Origin: Allopusillimonas sp008369125
GTDB taxonomy: Bacteria; Pseudomonadota; Gammaproteobacteria; Burkholderiales; Burkholderiaceae_B
Assembly: GCF_008369125.1 (NCBI RefSeq)
Contig: NZ_VOAY01000001.1
Span: 1 to 64,000 of the forward strand
DNA: 64,000 bases
Direction: 5' to 3'
Shown here piece after piece: positions 17,153-26,279 of the stretch (its first letter is position 1; the number at the start of each line of letters is the position of its first letter). The notes below the pieces were generated by a model that worked only from the letters and a program-made list of their open reading frames with translations, was not told the origin of the DNA and did no database searches. The translations under genes were made by a program, and so were the position numbers.

Positions 17153-18928
17153 ATGCAGAAAGAGGTAGCCGCTAGTTTGCTGGTGTTCGCGGGCGTACTG
17201 CAAGTCGCCCGCGCTGACGTTCCTGAGGTAATCATCGACCCTGGTGGTGTACCTCCGAAGGCACTGCAATCTATACAGAATGCGGTGGATGCCATCACGC
17301 GCCTGGCGGCTGATCAGGATGGCGGGGAGGTAACGCGGTTGCGCAGGCGCGCCTATCAGGCCACCCTCTCGGCCCTGGAAACCCAGGGCTATTTTTCGCC
17401 CGTTGTTACCTTAGAGGTGGGCGAGGACGTGGGCGGTGAAACCTGGGACATCACCATCGAGCCTGGGGAGCGCACCAAAGTCAAAGATGTGCAACTGGTG
17501 TTCAAAGGGCAGATCAATCAGCCTCAATTTGAATCCCGAGTCAAAACCCTGAAAAACGATTGGCCGCTAGATAAAGAAATGCCTTTTATCAACCAGGAGT
17601 GGCGCAATGCCAAGGTTGAGTTGCTCGATGGCGTAAGTCGCAAAGATTTTTACTTTGCACGTATTGGCAATAGCCAGGCGACTGTTGACGCCGAGGTGGC
17701 GCAGGCCGACCTGTTTGTCGAAGTCGACAGCGGCCCGCGTGTAACCTTGGGCCCCGTGAAGGTTAATGGGTTGAAACGGGTTCCGCGAAAGCTTATAGAC
17801 CGCTATTTGCAGTACCACGTGGGTGACCCGTACAACCAAGATACGCTAGATGATTGGCAGCAAGCCTTGCAGTCAACGGCTTTTTTTCGCGGCGCGTTTG
17901 TTACGCTTGATGCCAGCGATGAAGCGCAGAAAGTAGGGGCAGATGGCGAGGTGCAGTTGCCCGTTCAGGTGCAGGTATCCGAGGCACCCGCCCGGCGCGT
18001 CACGGCCTCCCTCGGGGTCGACAGCGATTACGGCATACGTGCCGAAGGTTTGTATCGGCAAAACGTCGTATTCGGGCAGCCGGTCTGGATCGAAACCGGG
18101 GCCGGGGTCGACAAAGACCGGCAGCGTGCATTCTTTGATGTACACCTGCCGCCCACCCGAAAAGGTTATGTAGACAGTGTGGGTGTGCTGTTCGAGCACT
18201 CCGACATCGAAGGCCTGGATAACCGACGTGTCGGTATGGGCTGGAACCGCACGCACGCGTGGAAGGCGAAGGATGGCAGTCGCGTTGATTATGAAACAGA
18301 ATATGGCGTAGTGGCCGCGCACGACCGCACCCGGATCAGCGGCGCTGACGGTTACGACGTACCCACCATGGTCGGAACCGCGCGCTGGATGCGACGCGAT
18401 GTTGATGCCAAGTACGATCCGCGTGAGGGTAACCTGATCGAAGTGGGCTTGGGCGCGGGTGTCACCCTCGACAAAGGAGAAACCTTTTATCGTGCGGGTG
18501 TTCGCGGCCAGAAGTGGTGGCCCGTGGGGCCACGCGATGTGCTGACCGTAAGGGCTGAAGTCGGCCATGTCTGGACTCAAACCGATCGCCTGCCGCAAGA
18601 TTTTGGCTATCGTACTGGTGGCGCGCGCAGCATACGCGGTTATCGTTACAAGAGCATAGGTCTGGATCGTGGTGATGCGGTGATTGGGGCAAATGCGCTG
18701 GCGGTTGGCAGTATTGAGTACACCCACTATTACACCGAGCAGCTCGGTATGAATGTATTTCTTGACGTGGGTGATGCGGCGCAAAGCTTCCGCGACATGC
18801 ATTGGGCATTTGGGTATGGCGTGGGTTTGGCGGTGCGTACACCGGCCGGTCCGTTTTTTGTTGACCTCGCGTATGGGCAGCGTGATAAAAAGCTGCGAGT
18901 GCATTTTTCCCTGGGTATTGCGTTTTGA
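17153..18928 (+). CDS. tamA: Outer membrane translocation and assembly module protein TamA (Omp85 family)
   Basis: A 591-residue Omp85 protein with an N-terminal signal-like segment (MQKEVAASLLVFAGVLQVARA), three POTRA-type domains (about residues 30-270) and a 16-strand beta-barrel (the rest, with SIRGY in RTGGARSIRGYRYK, the conserved lid-lock RGF/Y motif, and a C-terminal aromatic end HFSLGIAF). TamA works with TamB to insert or transport proteins and lipids between the membranes. I chose ATG 17153 since it leaves the signal segment at the N-terminus; a longer frame opens at 17117 inside mrp. Its last codon overlaps the TTG start of tamB (TTGA). Confidence 0.9.
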   Translation: MQKEVAASLLVFAGVLQVARADVPEVIIDPGGVPPKALQSIQNAVDAITRLAADQDGGEVTRLRRRAYQATLSALETQGYFSPVVTLEVGEDVGGETWDITIEPGERTKVKDVQLVFKGQINQPQFESRVKTLKNDWPLDKEMPFINQEWRNAKVELLDGVSRKDFYFARIGNSQATVDAEVAQADLFVEVDSGPRVTLGPVKVNGLKRVPRKLIDRYLQYHVGDPYNQDTLDDWQQALQSTAFFRGAFVTLDASDEAQKVGADGEVQLPVQVQVSEAPARRVTASLGVDSDYGIRAEGLYRQNVVFGQPVWIETGAGVDKDRQRAFFDVHLPPTRKGYVDSVGVLFEHSDIEGLDNRRVGMGWNRTHAWKAKDGSRVDYETEYGVVAAHDRTRISGADGYDVPTMVGTARWMRRDVDAKYDPREGNLIEVGLGAGVTLDKGETFYRAGVRGQKWWPVGPRDVLTVRAEVGHVWTQTDRLPQDFGYRTGGARSIRGYRYKSIGLDRGDAVIGANALAVGSIEYTHYYTEQLGMNVFLDVGDAAQSFRDMHWAFGYGVGLAVRTPAGPFFVDLAYGQRDKKLRVHFSLGIAF

Positions 18929-21900
18929 ATGTAGTGTCACGTTGGCTGCGCACAGTCGTTATCTGGCTTGGGCCCCTCATCGTGTTGTTTACCATGGTGC
19001 TGTGCGGTTTCCTTTATTGGGTTATTGCCTCGCCTTCCGGTACGCGCTGGGCACTCGTCACTGCGGCACAGCAGTTCGACGGGCAAGCCAGCCAGGTCTC
19101 CGGCACGTTATGGGATGGGGTGAGCGTGGGCAGTTTTTCTGCAACGTTGCCTGATGTAGTGGTGAAACTAGAAGGGTTTCATCTGCAAGTCGACTGGCAT
19201 GATTTGCTTAATCGCCGTCTGCATGTGCTTGAGCTTTCGGCGGGCGTGGTTGATGTTGACCTCACCGGCCAGGCTGAACCAGACCAGCCCAAGCAACCCT
19301 TTAGCATGCCCGAGCTTCCTGTAAAAATAATCGCCGACAATGTCGCGGTTGGGCAAGTGCGCGTTAGCCAGAACGGAGAGCCTCTGCTGCCCGTCGAGCT
19401 TTCAAAGATTGCGACCGCACTTTACCTGGACCAAGAAGGCGCTCAACTCTCACTTCGCAGCCTTGACGTTACCCATGAACAATTGGCCACATCCTTTGAG
19501 GGTGAGGCCCGCGTTTTGAGCCTGCATGCGCCATGGCCCATGCAGGTAGATCTCGATGTGCAGGCCACCGGCCGTACGCAAGACTCACCACTATGTGCCC
19601 GAAACTATCTTGCTACGCTGCCTGTAGAGCAGACCAAAAGTGCAGCGTCCAAGCCTGATGACAAGCGGGCAAACGGTGGGAAGCCAGGCTCCATCGGGAA
19701 GCAGGTCACTAACGGAAAACAAGACTCCAACGGACACTCGGCCTCCAACGGACACTCGGCCTCCAACGGAAAGCAGATCAATGACGGCAAACAGGCGAAC
19801 GACAGCAAACGGGTCGCTGAAGAACAGCGAGCAGTAAGTAACAAGACGGCGCAACCTGCCAGATCCGCTGCAGACAGCAAAGCTTCAATAAACGAGAAGC
19901 CAGCTGCAGGCAGCAAGAATTCTCCTGGCGAGAAGCCAGTCGCAGGCAGCAAGAAATCCACCGGCGAGAAGCCAGCTGTAGAAAGCAAACCGTCGGCAGG
20001 CACTAAACCATTGGCGGGTAGTGGGCAGGGTAATGGTTCAGTCGAGGACAAGCGTATTGTCGATTCCGCTGCACCGAAGGTGGACGGGAAAACAAAGGCC
20101 GCTGCGGGGGAGGTGACGCAAAGCTTTACACCTTGCGTCCTTGACTTGCACACAGAAATAAAGGGCGACCTGAACGCGCTTGATATCACGCTGCGTGGCA
20201 GTGGCCAAGGCATGCATGTCAATGCTGACGCCCATATAACGCCTCAAGCCGCGTTTCCGCTGAAACACGCGGTGGCCGATCTTGAGCTGGCCGACGGCTC
20301 GACGCTGCGCGGTAAGGTCGACTGGGAGGCAGGCGTGCAGGGCGATGCCACGCTAGACCGCCTGTTTGGCTCACTGAATACGCTCAATCTCAACGTGGGC
20401 CAGCTGGTTGGCCCCGTCATCCCCGACGCCCTGCTTACGGTCGATGCTGATTTTGACCTCCTGCTTCAGAACCGCAGTGCGGTGCAGTCTGCCAAAGTGG
20501 CGATGAACATTGCACAAGGCTCACGCTGGAACAAACAGGCCTTAAGTGGCCACCTGAATACTCAAATAATCAGCAATAAAAAGACGTCACCCTCCCAGAC
20601 AGCCGCGTCAGCCGAGACAGGCGCGCTATCCCAGACAGCTACAACGGCTGAAACCGCTGAGGCGTCTAATGGGGCCACGGCAGCGGAGACGGCTGGTCCA
20701 TCCCGGACAGCCAAGACAGCGCCATCTCAGCCCGCCGCGCCGCCCACCCGTGCTCAGCCGATCAACCCTGCGCAGGCAGAAGCAAAGACGCCGTTTACGG
20801 CAACGACGGCTGGCAAAACCCCTGCGTCTGCCGGGCAGGCATCTCAAGGCCTTGAGCTGACGGCAATGCTTGACGGGCTGCAACTGGCCGCGCTCGACAT
20901 GGATCTGACACTGGGCAAAAACCACGTGAAGGCCAAAGGCGCCCTCGGCGTTGCCGACAACAGTCTTGATCTGGATGTGGTGGCTCCCCAGCTTGACGCT
21001 TTCTGGCCCGATATACCGGGCGGCGTTACGGCAAAAGGCGTGGTGGCAGGTACGCTCGCCGACCATAAGGCTGATTTAAAGATCGTATATACGCCCAAAG
21101 ACAGCAAGGCGAATGAGCTCGGTACGGCACCCGCCGATGTGCACGTTGTGCTGGATGGTCATTGGGGCAAGCGGCCAGGCTCGGATCGCGCCCCTGCCGC
21201 GGTCTCAGGGGGCGGCGGCACTTCGCCTGCTCCAAGTGCCAAGGCTAATAAGGCAGAAAAAGTTGTGGCCGCGTCAAATAGCGCCAGTGAGGCACGATTG
21301 CCGTCGAAAACGGCGGCGTCAGCTCTGGAGGGTTGGCGTGGCACCCTCAGCAAGCTCGACATCAAGCATGCCAAGTTTGCGGCTGATCTGAAGGCGCCTG
21401 TTGCTGTCAGCTTTTATCCCGGTACACAACCGCCAGCATGGGAATGGGAAGTGGGCGCTACAACGCTGGAGCTGTTTATGGGCTCCCGCAAGCTGGTTAC
21501 TGTGGACCATGCTGGCTCGCGCGGTGGCGCCGGGCGCTGGGAAACCCGTGGCGATGTTAACCATTTGGTTGTGTCGCGTAAGCTTGTGGAAGAAGTGCAG
21601 CAGGCCTTGGGTACTTTGGTGGAAACAGCTGAAACCAAAGGCGGCATCAAAATACGCGGCGCAGCCAAGGCCAGCACGACTGAAATCGATCTTGCACTGG
21701 ATTGGGATCTGAAATTTGCCGGCGCGCTCGAAGGCAGTGCTCACGTCAAGCGTGTTGCGGGCGACGTGATTGTGCCCGCTGAACCTCCTTTCCCGTTAGG
21801 CCTCAAAACACTTACACTAGGCATTGAGGCCAGCCGTACCAACAACTCAACCAGTCAAATTCTTCTTGACCTTGACGTTGACACCAAGAAGATGGGCAGC

Positions 21901-23343
21901 ATTTCTGCCAAGGCCAAGACCTTGCTGCATGCTGATGGCATGCGGCTTTATCTGGAACCCAAAGATCCCAAGGCGGTGCAGCTCAAGGCCAACGTCAATG
22001 ATCTGGGCTGGCTTAGCCTGTTCACCGGTGACGCCATGGAGTTTGGCGGCACCCTTACTGCCGATGTGCAGATGGATAGCAAGCCTGACGGAAAATGGGC
22101 GAGTAACGGCACCATTCGGGGTGACAAGTTGCGCGTTGTTCGAATCGATGACGGCATTCGGCTGCTCGATGGTACGTTGCTGGCCAGGGTCACTGATGAC
22201 AAATTGGTGCTTGAGTCGCTGAAATTTCCTGCACGCCTGCGTACAACGCCTAAAGAATGGCGTACGGCCAAATGGGTCAGTAGCGATCCCGATGCCAAAG
22301 ACGGCAGCCTGACAATTACGGGCGACTGGAATCTGTTCGAGTCTACCGGCGATATTGACGTGGCATTTCATCGCTACCCACTGCTGCAGCGCTCAGACCG
22401 CTACGCCATGATTACCGGCGATCTCAAAGTCGCCCTCGCCATTCCCAAAATTGACGTCACGGGCTCGCTGGTGGCTGATGCCGGCTGGGTAGACCTGGAT
22501 ATGCTCAGCTCAATCCCCACGTTGGATTCTGACGTCGTGGTGATTCGGGCGGGTGATGACAGAAATAAAAAAGAGTCGGCCTCACCCGTTCAGGTTTCTC
22601 TGGATATTGATGTCGACCTGGGGCCGCGTTTTTACATTACGGGCTATGGCGTCAACTCGGGTTTGGTCGGCAAGCTGCACATCACCATGATAGGTGACAA
22701 GCTCACGGCAATAGGTGCGTTGCATACGCGTGGTGGGGCAGTCGAGGCCTATGGCCAACGCTTGCAGCTGCGGCGAGGGACTATTACCTTTCAGGGCGAC
22801 ATTACCAGCCCCGTGCTCGATATCGAAGCGTTGCGCACAGGGCTGGCCGTCGAAGCCGGAGTGCGGGTCGCAGGCACTGCGCGGCGACCCCGTATTGATC
22901 TGGTGTCTTACCCGGCGGTCAGCGAGATCGAAAAGCTGTCCTGGCTGCTGATGGGGCATGGCCCCGATGACTCGGGGGGCGACGCCGCGCTGTTATTCTC
23001 GGTGGGCAGCTCCTTCCTCAGTGACGGTGAGCCGTTTTATCGTCGTTTTGGTATTGATGAGGTCACGATGCGCTCGGGCGAGCTTGGCGGCGCCGGCAGC
23101 ATTTTGCCCGCCGACAGCGTGGTCAAAGGTATGGACTCAGGTAACAGTAATATTGAGCAGCGTTTTGTTGTGGCCAGCAAGGCGTTGTCGTCCGGCTTTA
23201 CCGTCAGTGTGCGTCAGGCTTTGTCCGATACAGGTACGGTAGGTCATATCAGTTATCGCTTGGCGCGCGGTCTCACGGCTGAGCTCAGCGTGGGTACAGT
23301 TAATGGTCTTGCTTTGGTGTATCGCTGGTTCTCGCGCGATTAG
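18925..23343 (+). CDS. tamB: Translocation and assembly module subunit TamB (AsmA-like, DUF490), with large low-complexity inserts
   Basis: A 1472-residue inner-membrane-anchored, periplasm-spanning protein that partners TamA; AsmA-like proteins form a hydrophobic groove that may conduct phospholipids. One N-terminal helix (about 10-35) is followed by beta-rich repeats and the conserved C-terminal TamB domain (about 1150-1472: TGYGVNSGLVG, then LLMGHGPDDSGG). The start is TTG overlapping tamA's stop by four bases. It is long for betaproteobacterial TamB. Three Lys/Ser/Ala/Gly-rich segments explain it: about residues 236-395 (19630-20110), 550-642 (20572-20850) and 748-802 (21166-21330). These contain short direct repeats such as NGHSAS and GEKPA. 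Confidence 0.9.
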   Translation: MNVVSRWLRTVVIWLGPLIVLFTMVLCGFLYWVIASPSGTRWALVTAAQQFDGQASQVSGTLWDGVSVGSFSATLPDVVVKLEGFHLQVDWHDLLNRRLHVLELSAGVVDVDLTGQAEPDQPKQPFSMPELPVKIIADNVAVGQVRVSQNGEPLLPVELSKIATALYLDQEGAQLSLRSLDVTHEQLATSFEGEARVLSLHAPWPMQVDLDVQATGRTQDSPLCARNYLATLPVEQTKSAASKPDDKRANGGKPGSIGKQVTNGKQDSNGHSASNGHSASNGKQINDGKQANDSKRVAEEQRAVSNKTAQPARSAADSKASINEKPAAGSKNSPGEKPVAGSKKSTGEKPAVESKPSAGTKPLAGSGQGNGSVEDKRIVDSAAPKVDGKTKAAAGEVTQSFTPCVLDLHTEIKGDLNALDITLRGSGQGMHVNADAHITPQAAFPLKHAVADLELADGSTLRGKVDWEAGVQGDATLDRLFGSLNTLNLNVGQLVGPVIPDALLTVDADFDLLLQNRSAVQSAKVAMNIAQGSRWNKQALSGHLNTQIISNKKTSPSQTAASAETGALSQTATTAETAEASNGATAAETAGPSRTAKTAPSQPAAPPTRAQPINPAQAEAKTPFTATTAGKTPASAGQASQGLELTAMLDGLQLAALDMDLTLGKNHVKAKGALGVADNSLDLDVVAPQLDAFWPDIPGGVTAKGVVAGTLADHKADLKIVYTPKDSKANELGTAPADVHVVLDGHWGKRPGSDRAPAAVSGGGGTSPAPSAKANKAEKVVAASNSASEARLPSKTAASALEGWRGTLSKLDIKHAKFAADLKAPVAVSFYPGTQPPAWEWEVGATTLELFMGSRKLVTVDHAGSRGGAGRWETRGDVNHLVVSRKLVEEVQQALGTLVETAETKGGIKIRGAAKASTTEIDLALDWDLKFAGALEGSAHVKRVAGDVIVPAEPPFPLGLKTLTLGIEASRTNNSTSQILLDLDVDTKKMGSISAKAKTLLHADGMRLYLEPKDPKAVQLKANVNDLGWLSLFTGDAMEFGGTLTADVQMDSKPDGKWASNGTIRGDKLRVVRIDDGIRLLDGTLLARVTDDKLVLESLKFPARLRTTPKEWRTAKWVSSDPDAKDGSLTITGDWNLFESTGDIDVAFHRYPLLQRSDRYAMITGDLKVALAIPKIDVTGSLVADAGWVDLDMLSSIPTLDSDVVVIRAGDDRNKKESASPVQVSLDIDVDLGPRFYITGYGVNSGLVGKLHITMIGDKLTAIGALHTRGGAVEAYGQRLQLRRGTITFQGDITSPVLDIEALRTGLAVEAGVRVAGTARRPRIDLVSYPAVSEIEKLSWLLMGHGPDDSGGDAALLFSVGSSFLSDGEPFYRRFGIDEVTMRSGELGGAGSILPADSVVKGMDSGNSNIEQRFVVASKALSSGFTVSVRQALSDTGTVGHISYRLARGLTAELSVGTVNGLALVYRWFSRD

Positions 23344-23434
23344 CCAGGCAGGTCTGCGCGCTCTGTAGTGAGAGCTATGCGTGGGTGGCCTTATAAGGGG
23401 CTAAAATACGCGCCAACATATAAAAGGTAAGGTT

Positions 23435-23998
23435 ATGAGCATTAAGAATGATCGCTGGATCCGGCAAGCCGCCGCCAACGGTATGATCGAACCCTTCGAG
23501 CCGGGCCAGGTGCGCTCTGTCGATGGCAAGCGTATTGTCAGCTACGGAACCAGCAGTTACGGGTATGATGTACGTTGTGCAAATGAATTCAAGATATTTA
23601 CCAATATCAATTCAACGATTGTCGACCCCAAGGCTTTTGATGAAAAATCGTTCGTCGATTTCAAAGGCGATGTCTGCATCATTCCGCCCAATTCATTTGC
23701 CCTGGCCCGCACCATAGAATATTTTCGTATTCCGCGCACTGTGCTTACCATATGCCTGGGCAAAAGCACATACGCCCGCTGCGGCATCATCGTCAACGTT
23801 ACGCCCCTTGAACCCGAGTGGGAAGGCCATGTAACGCTGGAGTTTTCCAATACCACGCCCTTGCCCGCCAAAATTTATGCGGGTGAAGGCTGCGCACAAA
23901 TGTTGTTCCTGGAAAGCGATGAAGAATGCGAAACCTCGTATAAAGATCGTGGCGGTAAATACCAGGGGCAGACTGGGGTTACCCTGCCTCGCACATAG
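23435..23998 (+). CDS. dcd: dCTP deaminase
   Basis: A 187-residue trimeric enzyme that deaminates dCTP to dUTP, feeding thymidylate synthesis. Landmarks are the SSYGYDVRCANEF segment, IPPNSFALARTIEY, the GKSTYARCGIIVNVTPLEPEWEGHVTLEFSN core with the catalytic Glu (I quote it in parts: GKSTYARCGI, NVTPLEPEW, GHVTLEFSN), and the C-terminal KYQGQTGVTLPR tail that closes over the triphosphate. Length is normal. An AGGTAAGG site precedes the ATG. The basic amino acid decarboxylase starts 14 bp downstream. It complements thyA/folA at 36-38 kb functionally. Confidence 0.95.
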   Translation: MSIKNDRWIRQAAANGMIEPFEPGQVRSVDGKRIVSYGTSSYGYDVRCANEFKIFTNINSTIVDPKAFDEKSFVDFKGDVCIIPPNSFALARTIEYFRIPRTVLTICLGKSTYARCGIIVNVTPLEPEWEGHVTLEFSNTTPLPAKIYAGEGCAQMLFLESDEECETSYKDRGGKYQGQTGVTLPRT

Positions 23999-24012
23999 CT
24001 GGAGCAGTACTG

Positions 24013-26274
24013 ATGAAATTTCGCTTCCCCATCGTAATTATCGATGAAGATTACCGCTCGGAAAATGCATCCGGGTTTGGCATTCGCGCCCTGGCGTCGG
24101 CCATCGAGGCCGAGGGCGTTGAAGTGCTGGGTGTTACCAGTTATGGTGACCTCAGCTCGTTTGCCCAGCAACAAAGTCGTGCCAGTGCGTTCATTTTGTC
24201 GATAGATGATGAGGAGTTCGTGGTGGCGTCGCCTGAAGACGTAGCCAATGCCATCAAGAATTTGCGCTCGTTTATTGGCGAACTGCGTTTTCGTAACGCC
24301 GATATCCCCATCTACCTGTATGGCGAAACGCGTACCTCGCAGCACATACCCAATGACATCCTGAAAGAGCTGCACGGCTTTATTCATATGTTCGAAGACA
24401 CGCCCGAGTTCGTGGCCCGGCATATCATCCGTGAAGCGCGTTCGTATCTTGATAGCCTGGCGCCGCCGTTTTTCCGCGAACTGGTCAAATATGCCTCTGA
24501 CGGCTCGTACTCGTGGCATTGCCCCGGGCACAGCGGTGGGGTGGCCTTTTTGAAAAGCCCGGTCGGGCAAATGTTTCACCAGTTTTTTGGTGAAAACATG
24601 CTGCGTGCCGACGTCTGTAACGCGGTAGACGAACTGGGCCAGTTGCTTGACCATACCGGCCCCATCGCCGAGTCTGAACTGAACGCCGCGCGCATTTTTC
24701 ATGCCGATCACTGCTTTTTCGTTACCAATGGCACCTCTACGTCGAACAAGATTGTGTGGCATGCCAACGTCGCCAACGACGACGTGGTCGTGGTTGATCG
24801 AAACTGTCACAAGTCGATTTTGCACGCCATTACCATGACGGGTGCGATCCCGGTGTTTCTGCGTCCTACGCGCAACCACCTGGGCATTATTGGGCCGATT
24901 CCGCTCGAAGAGTTTGAGCCAGAAAATATCCGCAAAAAAATCGAAGCCAACCCGTTTGCCAGTCAGGCGCCCGACAAGAAGCCGCGCATTCTTACGCTTA
25001 CGCAAAGCACGTATGACGGCGTTATTTACAACGTCGAAATGATCAAGGAAAAGCTGGGTTCAGAAATTGACACCCTGCACTTTGACGAAGCCTGGCTGCC
25101 GCATGCGTCGTTTCACGAGTACTACAAAGACATGCACGCCATTGGCGAGAACCGCCCACGTTCCAAAGACGCCATGGTGTTCGCCACGCACTCCACACAC
25201 AAGCTGCTGGCCGGCCTGTCACAGGCGTCGCAAATTACGGTGCAAGATTCTGAAACGCGGCAGCTTGATCGCAACGTGTTTAACGAAGCCTATTTAATGC
25301 ACATGTCGACCTCGCCACAGTACGCCATTATTGCGTCTTGTGACGTGGCCGCTGCCATGATGGAGCCGCCCGGCGGTACCGCGCTGGTCGAAGAAAGCAT
25401 TACCGAAGCCCTGGATTTTCGCCGTGCCATGCGCAAGGTCGAGTCTGAGTTCGGCAAAGACGACTGGTGGTTCAAGGTATGGGGCCCCAACCGTTTGGTG
25501 GCTGACGGCATAGGCGAGCGTGACGACTGGCTGCTCAAATCGGGCGACAAGTGGCACGGCTTTGGTGACCTGGCCGAAGGCTTTAACATGCTTGATCCCA
25601 TCAAGGCAACGGTGGTAACGCCGGGTCTTGATATCTCTGGCACGTTTGCCGACACGGGCATCCCGGCGGCGCTGGTTTCCAAATACCTGACGGAACACGG
25701 CGTGGTGGTTGAGAAAACCGGGCTTTATTCGTTTTTTATTCTGTTTACCATCGGCATTACCAAAGGCCGCTGGAACACGCTGCTGACAGCGCTTCAGCAG
25801 TTTAAAGACGACTACGACCGCAACAACCCGCTGTGGCGCATACTGCCTGACTTCTGCAAACAGCATCGTCGCTACGAAAAGCTGGGTCTGCGCGATCTGT
25901 GCCAGCAGATTCACGAGGCGTATCGCAAATATGACTTGGCACGCCTTACCACTGAGGTGTACCTCAGCGATATGGTGCCTGCCATGAAGCCGTCGGTGGC
26001 GTATGCCAAGATGGCGCACCGCGAGTCTGAGCGCGTTAGCATTGATGCCCTTGAAGGGCGTGTCACTGGCGTGCTGCTCACGCCGTACCCGCCGGGCATC
26101 CCGCTGCTGATACCGGGCGAGCGCTTTAACCAGCGCATCGTCAGCTATCTGCAGTTTGCACGCGAGTTCAACGCCACCTTCCCAGGGTTTGAAACCGATG
26201 TGCACGGGCTGGCACGTGACGTGCAGCCAGATGGTGAAGAGCGCTACTACGTCGACTGCATCAAAGAAGACTAA
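24013..26274 (+). CDS. Arginine/lysine/ornithine decarboxylase (PLP, fold type I, wing-domain type)
   Basis: A 753-residue decarboxylase of the CadA/LdcC/AdiA/SpeF family. An N-terminal receiver-like wing domain (about 1-130) precedes the aminotransferase-fold core. HSTHKLLAGLSQASQ holds the PLP lysine (Lys397), with SWHCPGHSGG, FVTNGTSTSNK and the FDEAWLPHASFH aspartate that contacts the cofactor. The product would be cadaverine, putrescine or agmatine; the substrate cannot be fixed from sequence. In Bordetella and relatives the homologue sits in the same place after dcd. No amino acid antiporter lies next to it, which favours a biosynthetic (polyamine) role over acid resistance. Confidence 0.9.
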   Translation: MKFRFPIVIIDEDYRSENASGFGIRALASAIEAEGVEVLGVTSYGDLSSFAQQQSRASAFILSIDDEEFVVASPEDVANAIKNLRSFIGELRFRNADIPIYLYGETRTSQHIPNDILKELHGFIHMFEDTPEFVARHIIREARSYLDSLAPPFFRELVKYASDGSYSWHCPGHSGGVAFLKSPVGQMFHQFFGENMLRADVCNAVDELGQLLDHTGPIAESELNAARIFHADHCFFVTNGTSTSNKIVWHANVANDDVVVVDRNCHKSILHAITMTGAIPVFLRPTRNHLGIIGPIPLEEFEPENIRKKIEANPFASQAPDKKPRILTLTQSTYDGVIYNVEMIKEKLGSEIDTLHFDEAWLPHASFHEYYKDMHAIGENRPRSKDAMVFATHSTHKLLAGLSQASQITVQDSETRQLDRNVFNEAYLMHMSTSPQYAIIASCDVAAAMMEPPGGTALVEESITEALDFRRAMRKVESEFGKDDWWFKVWGPNRLVADGIGERDDWLLKSGDKWHGFGDLAEGFNMLDPIKATVVTPGLDISGTFADTGIPAALVSKYLTEHGVVVEKTGLYSFFILFTIGITKGRWNTLLTALQQFKDDYDRNNPLWRILPDFCKQHRRYEKLGLRDLCQQIHEAYRKYDLARLTTEVYLSDMVPAMKPSVAYAKMAHRESERVSIDALEGRVTGVLLTPYPPGIPLLIPGERFNQRIVSYLQFAREFNATFPGFETDVHGLARDVQPDGEERYYVDCIKED

Positions 26275-26279
26275 CGGCC

